DNA of 64,000 bases from Haematobia irritans (GCF_050003625.1 NC_134397.1:264052070-264116069); one strand, 5' to 3'; shown: positions 25,554-44,955, counted from the first letter of the stretch. Program-made: numbers and translations. Notes: generated by a model from the sequence alone, not told the origin.

Positions 25554-26226
25554 CAGGGATGGAAAATGCAGTACTATAGTACTTTTTTCAATACTTTTTC
25601 ACCCCGGTAGGTACCGTAGTACCCCCGCGAAGGATTTAGTACCTTTTGTGTAGACAGTTTTGAGTCGATATCAGATTTATGGTACAATGGCTTTGACAAA
25701 ATATTTTAATATTTTGAGAAAGTCTTTATCAACCTTATTTGCTAATAGTCTTTTACAAATATGGCAAAACAGACATGTTCATGTGGGAAGAAAATCTCGA
25801 TTTTGTAAAAGACATAGTCAAAAACAGGATTTTATTGAACTTCAAGAATGTTTTAGTAGAAAAAAATGCGATTCTATATTATCGATTTTTTATTTCGGTA
25901 GAAAATGTTGTCAAAATTTTATTTTTATAGAAAATTTTGTCAAAATTTTATTTCAATTGAAAGTTTTGTAAAAATTTTATTTCTATAGCAAATTTTTGCA
26001 AAATTTTATTTCTATAGAAAAAATTTTGCAAAAATTTATTTCTATAGAAAATTTTTGCAAAATTTTATTTATATAGAAAATTTTGTCAAAATTTTATTTT
26101 CTTTAAAATTCAGACTCTTGACAATAATCTTCCAGTGAAATTTTTGTTGAAATTTAGTAAAAAGTACCTTTCCGCTCAAAAAATACCTTTTTTGTACTTT
26201 CTTAAAAATTGTATTTTCCATCCCTG
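25554..26226. mobile_element. hAT-like MITE (CAGGGATGG ends)
   Basis: The ends CAGGGATGGAAAAT…ATTTTCCATCCCTG are perfect inverses, and subterminal GTACTATAGTAC and AGGTACC words are palindromic. The middle (25911-26105) holds a 29-bp minisatellite. The 8-bp flanks differ (CGGATGAG, AGTAACTG), so a target duplication is not confirmed. Confidence 0.65.
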
Positions 26227-27470
26227 AGTAACTGGGAAAGTGACCAAAATTTTTAAAAGAATATGCACGTTTGGAAATATCTCTTTATTGCAATCTCCAA
26301 GTGCTTCCATCGCTGAATTAGGCAGGTTCTTTTCGCAGTTTTGCGCCATTTCATTCACACATGTGTGTTTGGCTGTTTCGTTGTTGTTGCTATGGCCAAA
26401 CAAAGCGAGTCATTTTCACAAAAAGAACAACAAACACACATAAAAAGCAGAAAGACATTTTCCCAAAAATTAAATTTGTGGTGCGAGAACAAAAACAATT
26501 TTTTTTTTCGACCGTCGTTTGACGGGCTTTTCAACTAGTATTCTATGATTTGTGCAAGTTTTACAGGTAAGCGTTTTTCAAAATAAAACCTTAAGCTTTT
26601 CTTCAACATCTTCGATAAGATTTTTCCATGCGGCTAAAAATATATATTTATTTATATTAAAATATTCATTCATTTCGGGGGGGTTTCCCCCTCATCAGAA
26701 TACGGCCTTGCTTACTGCTGAAGTATTTTTTGCTGGGTTGCTTTCTTGGCTACGTTTTTTTTGCTGGGTTGTTTATTTATAGTGATTTAAGTTTTGCATT
26801 GCTACTCCAATCTGTTCGATGAGTTTGATATGCAATATGTCTCAAGTTATCATTCCAGAAATTGTGAGTCAATTTGCCATACACTTCTGTTTGATGAAGT
26901 TTTGATTAATCCTAACAACTCGTCTTTATGTCACCATTGTTTTCTCTATCCCTTTTTACACAAAAATGGCTCGTGTCTTAACAAAAAATGATACTAAATG
27001 TTAACAATTGTAAAACAAAAACCCTCTTGATTTCAATGCGACAGAAGTCATCAATAAAATAATATCATGAAAGAAACTACAAACAACAAACTAACAAAAT
27101 GTTGATGCATTGTTTACAAAATTTTTGGGTTTTTTTTCTTAACATTAAATTGGTATATAGATTGACCCCAACAAGGTCATTGAAATAGGCCATATTATGG
27201 GTGATTTTTGATCAGCTTTGAACCATTTAGCAATATATCAAAAACAGATTAAAACAAAAAGGTTTAAATTAACTAAATCAAAATATTGAAAGTAAAAATC
27301 TATGATTAAATTATGACTAACAATATTCGTATTAAATAGCTATTGTATTCAATAGTGTCTCCAATGATCTGTTATGTACATGTACATGTGGTGCATTTAT
27401 CTCACTGAAGTGATGTAGCTTCTGTTAAACAGTGGATTTATCAACACGCTTCTGTTAAACAGTGGATTTA
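26227..27470. other. Mostly unique sequence without an assigned gene
   Basis: Somewhat less AT-rich at 26230-26560. CAG/GTAAGC at 26565-26573 fits a splice donor, so a non-coding first exon is conceivable but unproven. A 29-bp exact tandem duplication (CTTCTGTTAAACAGTGG…) lies at about 27417-27470. No frame resembles a known protein. Confidence 0.35.
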
Positions 27471-27815
27471 TCGATTTACGTCGTGATTGGTTCCGGAATT
27501 TGACGACGTTAATCGAAACGACGTAAACCGAATAGAAACGTGTTCATACGTACTCCCAAGTCCATTTAATTATGTATGTATGTGCATGTACATAATAAAA
27601 ACCTTAAAAGTTAAGCGTCAAAATTTCGTTCCTCAGAAAAGAAATCTCTTCTTTCGGTGCACTTCGACTATTGCATTAAATATCAATCAGAATTCGACGA
27701 ATTTTCGGTAAGAATTTCAGAAATAAATGTTCCGATGTCATCATTGTTGCTACTTATTTCACTTATGGAAGGCGTTTCTGATAAAGTTGGCAAAAAAATC
27801 GACCACGTAAATCGA
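27471..27815. mobile_element. Possible MITE with TCGATTTACGT ends
   Basis: TCGATTTACGTCGTGATT at the left is inverted as AAATCGACCACGTAAATCGA at the right, with one or two mismatches. The interior also holds ACGACGTAAACCG. No target duplication is visible. Confidence 0.4.
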
Positions 27816-27884
27816 AGTTGAATGGTTGAACGATTTGGACAATTTCTATTTTAGTTTTTCTAACAAAAAAATCTTATTTTACAA

Positions 27885-28120
27885 AAAAAAAAATGTCAAG
27901 ATTTTATTTCTATAGGAAATTTTGTCAAAATTTTATTTCTGCAGAAAATTTTGTCAAAATCTTATTTCTATAGGAAATTTTGTCAAAATTTTATTTCTAT
28001 AGACAATTTTGTCAAAATTTTGTTTCTATAGAAAATTTTTTGAAAATTTTATTTCTATAGAAAATTATGTCAACAATTTATTTCTATAGAAAATTTTTTA
28101 AAAATTTTATTTCGCATTGT
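27885..28120 (+). repeat. 29-bp minisatellite array
   Basis: About seven units of the AAAATTTTGTCAAAATTTTA/TTTCTATAG type, ending at GCATTGTTG before the fold-back MITE. Confidence 0.85.
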
Positions 28121-28141
28121 TGTTTTTTTTTTTTTTTTTTT

Positions 28142-28517
28142 TGATTTCAGCTTAAAACCATGCATTGACTAAACTACAAGTGTAGCTTAACCAACAGAGG
28201 AAAATAATGTTTGTCAAATTTATTTGGGCAAAGCCCTATAGACTGCAAGATGGTTGGATGGACGCACGTTTCGGAATTACCACATTCCTCATCAGCATCC
28301 TCTACTTGTAGCAAAACTATCAACCAATTATCAGAATAAATTCAGGCAGTTCACTAAACCCAACAATGAACCACACTTGAACTTCCAAATGAAGGGTTTA
28401 CACGATAGCCGGCTTATACCGAAATAAATTCGTACAAACATATATCTTTTCCTTTTTCTCTGTTGGCTTAGCTACACTTGTAGTTTAGTCAATGCATGGT
28501 TTTAAGCTGAAATCAAA
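28142..28517. mobile_element. Fold-back MITE with ~57-bp TIRs, copy 1
   Basis: Begins GATTTCAGCTTAAAACCATG and ends with the inverse CATGGTTTTAAGCTGAAATC. The inverse relationship extends through the ACTACAAGTGTAGCTTAACC and CAACAGAGG words. The centre holds CGTTTCGGAATTACCACATT. Non-coding. It sits inside 29-bp minisatellite like the other copies. Confidence 0.8.
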
Positions 28518-28576
28518 GACAACAACAATGATTAAAGAAAGAAACCAACAATAACAAAACAAAACGATTGAAAAAA

Positions 28577-28935
28577 AAAGAAAAAAAATTATTCCCATAG
28601 AAAATTTTGTCAAAATTTTATTCCCATAGAAAATTTTGTAAAATTTTATTTCTATAGAAAGTTATGTCAACAATTTATTTTTATAGGAAAATTTTTATTC
28701 TTATAGACTATTTTGTCAAAATTTTATTTCTACGGAAAATTTTGTCAAAATTTTATTTCTATAGAAAATTATGTCAACAATTTATTTTTATAGGAAAATT
28801 TTTATTCTTATAGACAATTTTGTTAAAATTTTATTTCTATAGAAAATTTTGCCAAAATTTTATTTCTATAGAAAATTTTTTCAAAATTTTATTTCTATGG
28901 ATAAATTTGTCTAAATTTTATTTCTATTGAAAGTT
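28577..28935 (+). repeat. 29-bp minisatellite array
   Basis: About twelve diverged units following the fold-back MITE. Confidence 0.8.
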
Positions 28936-29082
28936 TATCTTCTTGCTACTTATTTCACTTATGGAAGGCGTTTCTGATAAAGGTGCTAAAATTACATAAT
29001 ATAAAATTTTAAATCTAGACCGATTTGGACAATTTCTATTTTAGTTTTTCTAACAAAAAAATCTTATTTTGCAAAAAAAAAA

Positions 29083-29300
29083 AATGTCAAAATTTTATTT
29101 CTGCAGAAAAATTTTATTTCTATAGGAAATTTTGTCAAACTTTTATTTCCATAGAAAATTTGTCAAAATGTTCTTTCCATAGAAAATTTTGTCAAAATTT
29201 TGTTTCTATAGAAAATTTTTTGCAAATTTTATTTCTATAGAAAATTATGTCAACAATTTATTATTATAGAAAATTTTTTCAAAATTTTATTTCGCATTGT
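29083..29300 (+). repeat. 29-bp minisatellite array
   Basis: Second-copy counterpart of 27885-28120 in the tandem duplication. Confidence 0.8.
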
Positions 29301-29320
29301 TGTTGTTGTTGTTTTTTTTG

Positions 29321-29693
29321 TATTTCAGCTTAAAACCATGCATTGATTAACTAAAAGTGTAGCTTAACCAACAGAGGAAAATAATGTTTGTCAAATTTAT
29401 TTGGGCAAAGCTCTATAGACTGCAAGATGGTTGGATGGGCGCACGTTTCGGAATTACCACATTCCTCATCAGCATCCTCTACTTGCAGCAAAACTATCAA
29501 CCAATTATCAGAATAAATTCAGGCAGTTCACTAAACCCAACAATGAACCACACTTGAACTTCCAAAAAAAGGGTTTACACGATAGCCGGCTTATACCGAA
29601 ATAAATTCGTACAAACATATCTCTTTTCCATTTTCTCTGTTGGTTTAGCTACACTTGTAGTTTAGTCAATGCATGGTTTTAAGCTGAAATCAA
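29321..29693. mobile_element. Fold-back MITE, copy 2
   Basis: Nearly identical to 28142-28517, with the same inverted ends and centre. It is part of the tandem duplication, so it is not an independent insertion. Confidence 0.8.
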
Positions 29694-29768
29694 AGACAAC
29701 AACAATGATTAAAGAAAGAAACCAACAATAACATAACAAAACGATTGAACAAAAAAAAAGAAAAAAAT

Positions 29769-32170
29769 TATACGCATAGAAAATTTTGTCAAAATTTTAT
29801 TCCCATAGAAAATTTTGTAAAATTTTATTTCTATAGAAAATTATGTCAACAATTTATTTTTATAGGAACATTTTTATTCTTATAGACAATTTTGTCAAAA
29901 TTTAATTTCTACGGAAAATTTTGTCAAAATTTTATTTCTATAGAAAATTATGTCAACAATTTATTTTTATAGGAAAATTTTTATTCTTATAGACAATTTT
30001 GTTAAAAATTTATTTCTATAGAAAATTTTGTCAAAATTTTATTTCTATAGAAAATTTTGTCAAAATTTTATTTCTATAGAAAATTTTGTCAAAATTGTAT
30101 TTCTATGGAAAATTTTGTCAAAATTTTATTTCTATGGATAAATTTGTCTAAATTTTATTTCTATTGAAAGTTTTATCAAAATTTTATTTCTATAGAAAAT
30201 TTTGTCAAAATTTTATTTCTATATAGAAAATTTTGTCAAAATTTTATTTCTAAAGAAAATTATGTCAACGATTTATTTCTATAGAAAATTTTGTCACCAA
30301 ATTTATTTCTATAGGAAAATTTTCAAAATTTTATTCCCCATAGAAAATTTTGTCCAAAGTTTATTCTATTGGAAATTTTGTCAACATTTTATTTCTATAG
30401 GAAAATCTTATTCGTATAGGAAATTTTGTCAACAATTTATTTCTATACAAAATTTTGTCAAAATCTTATTCCATAGAAATTTTGTCAAAATTTTATTTCT
30501 ATAGACAATTTTATCAAAATTTTATTTCCATACAAAATTTTGTTTAATTTTTATTCTATGAAATTTTGTCAAAATGTTATTTCTATAGGATAAATGTTAT
30601 TCTTATAGAAATATTTGTCAAATTTTTTCTATAAAAAATTGTGTCTAATTTTTATTCTAAAGAAAATTGTGTCTCAATTTATTTCTATAAGAAAATTTTA
30701 TTCTAATGGAAAATTTTTGTCAACTATTTATTTCTATACAAAATTTGGTCAACATTTTATTCCCATAGAAAAATTTTGTCAATTTTTTCCCATAAAAAAT
30801 TATGCCCAATTTTTCCTATAGGAAATTTTGTCAAAATTGTAGTGATATAAGAAAATTTTATTCTAATGGAAAATTTTTGTCAACAATTTATTTCTATACA
30901 AAATTTTGTCAAAATGTTATTTCTATAGGAAAATTTGTCAAAATTTTATTGCCATAGAAAATTTTGTCAACAATTTATTTCTATAGAAAAATTTTTTAAA
31001 ATTTTGTTTCTATAGGAAATTTCGTCACAATTTTATTTCTATATACAATTTTGTCACAATTTGATTTCCATACAAAATTTTGTTTAATTTTTATTCTCTA
31101 GGAAATCTTTCAAAATGTTATTTCTATAGGATACATTTTATTCTTATAGAAAATTTTGTCAACAATTTATTTCTATACAAAATTTGGTCAAAATTTTATT
31201 CCCATAGAAAAATTTTGTCAATTGTTTTTCCATAAAAAATTATGTCCAATTTTTATTCTATAGGAAATTTTGTCAAAATTTTAGTGCTATAAGAAAATTT
31301 TATTCTACTAGAAAAATTTTGTCAACAATTTATTTCTATACAAAATTTTGTCAAAATGTTATTTCTTTAGGAAAATTTGTCAAAATTTTATTTCTATAGA
31401 CAATTTTGTCAAAATTTTATTTCCATACAAAATTTTGTTTAATTTTTATTCTATAGGAAATTTTGTCAAAATTTTATTTCTATAGGACAAATTTTTTTCT
31501 TATAGAAAAATGTTGTCAATTTTTTTTTTTTGTTCATAAAAAATTTTGTTTAATTTTTATTCTATAGGAAATTTTGTCAAAATTTTATTCTTATAGAAAA
31601 TTTTGTCAACAATTTATTTCTATACAAAATTGTATTTCTATAGGAAAATTTTATTCTTATAGAAAATTTTGTATAAATTTTATTTCTATACAAAATTTTG
31701 TCAAAATTTGATTTCTATACAAAATTTTGTTAAAATTTTATTTCTATAGGAAATTTTGTCAAAATTTTATTTCCATAGAAAATTTTGTCAACATTTTATT
31801 TCTATAGACAATATTGTCAAATTTTTTTTTCCATAAAAAATGTGGTTTAATTTTTATTCTATAGAAAATTTTGTCAACATTTTATTTCTATAGGATAAAT
31901 TTTATTCTTATAGAAAATTTTGTCAACATTTTCTTTCCATAGAACATTTTGTTAAAAATTTATTTCTATAGAAAATTTTGTCAAAATGTTATTTCTACAG
32001 AAAATTTTTCCCAATTTTTATTCTATAAGAAACTGTGTAAAAATTTTATTTCTTATAGAAAATTTTGTCGAAATTTTATTACTATAGAAAATTTTATTTT
32101 TAGAGAAAATGTTGACAACATTTTAGTTCTATAGAAAATTTTGGTATAAATTTATTTCAATAGAAAATTT
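29769..32170 (+). repeat. Large 29-bp minisatellite array (2.4 kb)
   Basis: About eighty units with increasing divergence and variant units (TATACAAAATTTTG, CCATAGAAAA). The Ile/Phe-rich short frames within it are artefacts. Confidence 0.9.
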
Positions 32171-32274
32171 ATGAAGAAGTACCTCAAAATCTTCCAAAAT
32201 CAAGAATTATACCAATCTACAAAACAGTAAAAAATTTACCATTTTTTGAAAAATTCTACCAACTGTGGCCACCG

Positions 32275-32390
32275 GCTCAGGGACCAGTTCTAAGCATTAT
32301 TGCTAAAGACACAATGTGTGTATTTCGCCTCCCTCTGGGCATTTGGAATATTGACACTATCTTATAATACTATGTTCCTCAGTGTCGTGA
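32275..32390 (-). mobile_element. Relic of family B Helentron-type 5' end
   Basis: The reverse complement resembles the start of family B (AGAGGGAGGCGAAAT… for AGAAGGAGACGAGAT, then ACAATGTGT-like and GCAATAATGCTTAG words), heavily decayed. Confidence 0.5.
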
Positions 32391-33398
32391 AAAAAAATAA
32401 CATTTCACGTTTCACATTTACGGACGAATGTGGTATAGACAATATTCCTCTCAAAATTGTTGAGATCCTGTAATAAAAGCTAAAATATCTTCATTTTGAA
32501 ATATGTTGATTTCTTCAATGTCCGCTTTTAAAAATTTTTAGAATTGAGTTGATATCTGAGAAACGTTCACATTTAGAGCGGAATAACTCGGTATAGAGTA
32601 ATTGTGATGAAAATGTACCAAAATCACAAAAGTGTAAACTTTATAAATCCTGCCTGTAAATACAATTGAGAAATCAATGAGTTCTGTTCTTGTTAAGGTG
32701 GGCATAATTGATTATTTTCTAATTTTCTAACAGCTCAGTTAGAGTAGTTCAAATAGCAAACATCAACGCACCTTTATAACGTAACACGGAGAAACCAAAA
32801 CTATTCTTGATAAATTATGAAGTGGTAACAGATTATACAATATTTATAATATAATTTATTATATTCAAATTATACTAAATTGTGTTCCAACTGTAACATT
32901 CAAATTTCGGCTATATTTGAATATTTATGCAAACTGTCATGAAAAGTTCCAAGTCATTAACCTTCAAAATTGTAAAGCTACTACAAATGACAGCTTTAAA
33001 TTACACCTGAAACCATGTCTCTTATTCACATAAATGAAACATATTTATCTTCATCGATTGTAGATTTTCGCCCAAATGGGTTTTAGTTTTGGTTTTTTAT
33101 TGGCAAAATTCGTTCCACCGATTTAGTAACGAGATTGAAGATGCACACACTCTTCTGCTTGTCAAAACACCTGAAGCTAATTCTTCGGTAGCTTTTAAAG
33201 TTAAACTTAACACTTTATTATATTTATAATTAAGAAATTTAAATAGTCATTTATTATCACCAAAATGCGGATCGCAAGCAAATCTATTTATTGGATAAGT
33301 TATTTTTGAAAATAGCAGGAGGTCTTAAATTAGCCACAACTCCGAATATAGGTAAAATTTTTAAAGTATGTGCAATGTATACAATTTTGAGAGCAATT
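32391..33398. other. Region without recognised genes
   Basis: AT-rich sequence without repeats or motifs I recognise. Confidence 0.4.
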
Positions 33399-33560
33399 AG
33401 GTTAGCTTAGATTAGGTGGCAGCCCGATGTATCAGGCTCACTTAGACTATTCAGTCCATTGTGATACCACAGTGGTGAACTTCTCTATTATCACTGAGTG
33501 CTGCCCGATTTCATGTTAAGTTCAATGACAAGGGACCTCCTTTTTATAGCCGAGTCCGAG
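33399..33560 (-). mobile_element. SINE copy, truncated at its head
   Basis: The minus strand contains the SINE body and its TTAGG-type tail (AGGTTAGCTTAGATTAGG on the plus strand). The tRNA-like head is missing, and the break at 33560 joins directly to a mariner that lacks its left end. Confidence 0.8.
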
Positions 33561-34754
33561 TCATATTATTTTTATATAGTACCAACCTTCAAATGATTCG
33601 TGTAAAAATTTGACGTCTGTAAGTCAATTAGTTTGTGAGATAGAGCGTCTTTTGTGAAGCAACTTTTGTTATTGTGTAAAAAATGGAAAAAAGGAATTTC
33701 GTGTTTTGATAAAATACTGTTTTCTGAAGGGAAAAAATACGGTGGAAACAAAAACTTGGCTTGATAATGAGTTTCCGGACTCTGCCCCAGGGAAATCAAC
33801 AATAATTGATTGGTATGCAAAATTCAAGTGTGGTGAAATGAGCACGGAGGACGGTGAACGCAGTGGACGCCGGAAAGAGGTTGTTACCGACGAAAACATC
33901 AAAAAAATCCACAAAATGATTTTAAATGACCGTAAAATGAAGTTGATCGAGATAGCAGAGGCCTTAAAGATATGAATGGAACGTGTTGGTCATATCATTC
34001 ATCAATATTTGGATATGCGGAAGCTCTGTGCAAAATGGGTGCCGCGCGAGCTCACATTTGACCAAAAACAACGTGTTGATGATTCTGAGCGGTCTTTGCA
34101 GCTGTTAACTTGTAATACACCAGAGTTTTTCCGTCGATATGTGACAATGGATGAAACATGGCTCCATCACTACACTCCTGAGTCCAATCGACAGTCGCCT
34201 GAGTGGACAACGACCGTCTCCGAAGCGTGGAAAGACTCAAAACTCCGCTGGCAAAGTAATGGCCTCTGTTTTTTGGGATGCGCATGGAATAATTTTTATC
34301 GATTATCTTGAGAAGGGAAAACCATCAACAATGACTAATATATGGCGTTATTGGAGCGTTTGAAGGTAGAAATCGCGGCAAAACGGCCCCATATGAAGAA
34401 GAAAAATGTGTTGTTCCACCAAAACAAGATGGCAAAAATTCATGAATTGGGCTTCGAATTGCTTCCCCACCCACCGTATTCTCCAGATCTGGCCCCCAGC
34501 GACTTTTTCTTGTTCTCAGACCTCAAAAGCTTGCTCGCAGGAAAAAAATTTGGCTGTAATGAAGAGGTGATCGCCGAAACTGAGTCCCATTTTGAGGCAA
34601 AACCGAAGGAGTACTACCAAAATGGTATCAAAAAATTGGAAGGTCGTTATAAACGTTGTATCGCTCTTGAATGGAACTATGTTGAATAATAAAAACGAAT
34701 TTTGACAAAAAAAGTGTTTTTCTTTGTTAGACGGGGGACTTATCAGCCAACCTG
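33561..34754 (+). pseudogene. Himar1-like mariner, copy 1, defective
   Basis: An irritans-subfamily mariner. The 5' TIR and about 60 bases after it are gone; the 3' TIR (GGGACTTATCAGCCAACCTG) remains. Transposase frames in order: 33706-33975 (helix-turn-helix region), 33976-34311 (contains MDETWLHHYTPE, the first catalytic Asp) and 34342-34689 (contains YSPDLAPSDFF, the third catalytic Asp). Lesions: loss of one A near the start codon shifts the frame, TGA at 33973-33975, a frameshift near 34205, and an in-frame deletion removing the DNAPCHKS block with the second catalytic Asp. It cannot encode active transposase. Confidence 0.92.
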
Positions 34755-34761
34755 ACAAGTA

Positions 34762-35643
34762 ACAAGTATATACAGCAGTAAGTTCGGCCGGGCCGAATCT
34801 TAAATACCCACCACCATGAACCAAATATTAGGGTTTCCTTTGAAAATTCAGGAGGGCTTGAGAACTTGAGGACACTTCCCGAAGATAAATTTAAAAATTT
34901 CACCTTTGAGGACTATATCAGATTCTGGATTTATAAGAACAATTTTTGTTTGAGTTTTAGAGGAATCATTAACATCTCTTGTAAGTGTGCAAGAAAAGTA
35001 AAAGTAAAAAAAAGAAGTAAAATCGGGAGATCGGTCTATATGGGGACTATACCAAAATATGGACCGATACTCACAATTTTTGGCACACGTATTTGTGGTC
35101 CTACAATACCTCTAGATTTCCAATTTCAGGTAAATAGAATAAAAACTGCGGTCTCTATAAGCCCAAGAAGTAAAATCGGGAGATCGGTCTATATGGGGGC
35201 TATACCAAAACATGGACCGATACTCACCATTTTTGGCACACCTCTTTATGGTCATAAAATACCTCTAGATTTAAAATTTCATGCAAATTGGATAAAAACT
35301 ACGATTTCTATAAGCCCAAGACCCCAAATCGGGAGGTCGGTTTATATAGGGTCTATATCAAAACCTGGACCGATATAGCCCATCTTCGAACTTGACCTGC
35401 CTGCAGACAAAAGACGAGCTTGTGCAAAATTTCAGCACGATTGCTTCATTATTGAAGACTGTAGCGTGATTACAACAGACAGACAGACAGACGGACAGAC
35501 GGACATCGTTATATCGTCTTAGAATTTCTCCCTGATCAAGAATATATATACTTTATATAGTCGGAAATCGATATTTCGATGTGTTACAAACGGAATGACA
35601 AACTTATTATACCCCCGTCACCATTCTATGGTGGTGGGTATAA
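34762..35643 (-). mobile_element. Helentron/DINE-1-type repeat, family C, inverted
   Basis: On the plus strand it runs from ACAAGTATATACAGCAGTAA and the TTCGGCCGGGCCGAA palindrome to the closing hairpin …CCATTCTATGGTGGTGGGTATA. It has two to three internal units. It starts 8 bases after the mariner 3' end. Confidence 0.75.
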
Positions 35644-35647
35644 AAAT

Positions 35648-36335
35648 TATGTCGTGTTTCAAGTAAAAACGTCTTTAAAATAAAGTGCTAAGAAACCTCT
35701 ACTATTTTTAAACGCGTTTTAGCTTTGTAGCCAGGATGCCAAAAAATTATAGACAATTTCATTTATTTGGAATATTTTTTCAAAAGTATTCAAGTTAACC
35801 TTTGTAAAACGAAATTTTCTTTCATGTTTGGATATCCCATTTTAAATTGATATCCTGTTTCTGTATGTCAAATGAAAACCCAGTCGATAGAAAAGCTGTC
35901 ACTCGAATTCGAATCAATTTGGTTTTTTGTGTATTTTTGAAAGTTTATTTCCTTTGTAAAAAATGAGTATTTTCAGATTTTTGGCCTTATAATTCATTCA
36001 CTTTTTCATTTTCACGTTTTCTTGACACATGTTGTATATGTTCGTTTCTGACTCGACAACAAAATATGAAGTGACTTGCTTGTCGACATAGAGGAACCAA
36101 AATCAATTTTCTTTCGTTTGAAATACGAAAGAAAGCTATCGTTTGATATACAGAAACAGACCATGAATCTCTTAACTATAAGGACAAAACGACTTTAATG
36201 AAAAGTCTATCGATTTTTGGACAATGAAAAACATTTATATCAAAGATTTATTTATTTATGCTAACCAAAATCCGCATTCTTATTTTAAGGACATGCAATC
36301 TTTGGCCTCTAGACAATAGTTTTTTTTTCAGTGTA
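35648..36335. mobile_element. Dispersed repeat D, copy 2 (left end lost)
   Basis: Matches 25120-25492 from GTTTCAAGTAAAAACGTC to the right end TTTTTTTTCAGTGTA. Its left part is missing at the Helentron-type repeat, and it carries a nested MITE at 35855-36149. Confidence 0.65.
35855..36149. mobile_element. MITE with CTGTTTCTGTAT ends
   Basis: CTGTTTCTGTATGTCAAATGA at the left is inverted as TCGTTTGATATACAGAAACAG at the right. It interrupts repeat D, which continues on both sides. 295 bp, non-coding. Confidence 0.65.
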
Positions 36336-36458
36336 TACAGAGTGGCTGTTATATAATGCCATAAAGTAAAGCGCTATTTTTTTATTCTATTGGCTGAATG
36401 GCACGAATTATGGACTTCAAACGACAGACAAAGCCATCACAAGCTGCACGAAAGTGGT

Positions 36459-37137
36459 TACACGTAAAGAAAAAAACGTGTACCGAAAACGTTTTTCTTT
36501 TGTTAGAGTTTTTTGAATTTCTTAGAAAATTTTAAACTTTTATCACCAAAAAAATTCGTTTGTTACAAAATTTTTATTTTTTTTCAATATGTAATGTTGA
36601 ACATCTTTTCCGAATCTTTCGAACATATCTGGAATATATGTAAAAAAAAAAAACAAAAAAAACTTTTTGGGAGTTCGGTCGAAGCAGGGCTCGAACCCAC
36701 GACACTTGGTATGCAAGGCTATTGATGCCAATAACAGCTACGTAGCTCAGTGGATTGCATGGTCCTTAGCTATGTAGCTGGCTTACAAATTGCATGGACC
36801 GCGGTTCGATTCTCCGTCCAGGCGAAAGGTAAAATTTTAAAAATTTATAAAATCGTATAATTTCTTCTACATTGTTTGTATTACAGAAAAAGGCGCTAAG
36901 AACTAAAAAACCTCGTGGAAGTGAGAAAGATGTGAGGGAAATGCAATTGGCCAGAAAAATTTGTTTTTTGAGTTAGTCTTTATGAAATTGTTTTTACATC
37001 CTGGAAAAGAGTAAACGTTTATCACAAACAGTTCTTTTTCTTCCAAATAAACTTCCTTACAGCGAAAAGCAAATTATAGACGAAATTTGTTTGTCTAAAA
37101 TTTCGTTTGGGAGGAAAGAATTAATTTTTTGCGTGTA
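36459..37137. mobile_element. TIR element with two tRNA-like heads, copy 2
   Basis: From TACACGTAAAGAAAAAAACG to TTTTTTGCGTGTA. The left tRNA-like head (minus strand, about 36677-36720) is cut short. The right head (plus strand, about 36737-36825) contains an extra ~28 bases (TTGCATGGTCCTTAGC…). No nested Helentron or SINE, so this is the most compact copy (679 bp). Confidence 0.7.
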
Positions 37138-37356
37138 TGCGGTAGTTCAGCCCATTCCCGGCGAAACGCCGTCTTTAGATGATCGACTTATTGGTATTTT
37201 TTTGTGCTAACCCTTCAATCTAAATTGAATTCAGCCGCAAAAGGTGCGATTTTGCAGTATAAATGAAATGAAGAATCTCCTTTTTAAGCCATTCTTGGTT
37301 TACGCTGTTGAGAGTAATGGTGCTAATTTCTGCTGATGTATTCATGGTCTGCAGTT

Positions 37357-38400
<1,044 letters not shown>

Positions 38401-38778
38401 TTTTTTTTTTTTTTTTTTTTGTTTTTTTTGATTTATTATTGATTTTATTAATATTCATTACAATTAACACTGCCCCGCGAAGCCACATAGGCTTATCTGC
38501 AGGAAAAGTAAAAATGTTACTTATATTTTAAATTAGTTATCATAAAAAATTCATATGTACAATTACTTTTTAACAATTCAGAGTTAACATATACATATAT
38601 CTTTTAGATTTTTATTATTATGAATTGTACATTCGCAGCTTAAGCTGGAATTCACGCACCGAGTCAAAGACCAAAGGTTGCGCTCAGGTGGGATATGTAT
38701 CCATTTTTTATTTATCCGATAGTTTCCCTTACGATCGTTGTTGCTTTAATAAGTATTGATTTCTGCATTTCTTATTCT
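38401..38778 (-). mobile_element. 5'-truncated Dong-type copy with extra polyadenylated 3' segment
   Basis: On the minus strand: the last ~150 bases of the Dong-type element (38622-38772), ending at the usual 3' end plus three TAA units. Then come about 190 further bases (38430-38621) with AATAAA-like words, then an A-run (plus-strand T-tract 38401-38420), then (TAA)n. The extra segment is absent from the full-length copy at 40311. Confidence 0.7.

Positions 38779-44955
<6,177 letters not shown>

Larger units (their letters stand above)
27747..30180. repeat. Tandem duplication of about 1.18 kb
   Basis: The block starting TTGCTACTTATTTCACTTAT at 27747 is repeated from about 28935. Shared order: this leader, CTATTTTAGTTTTTCTAAC (27847 and 29037), a 29-bp minisatellite, the fold-back MITE (28142 and 29321), and minisatellite again. 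The offset is 1178-1190 bases. Confidence 0.8.

Noticed and set aside
25660..25971. 103-codon frame in the hAT-like MITE
   Set aside because: It runs into minisatellite and matches no transposase.
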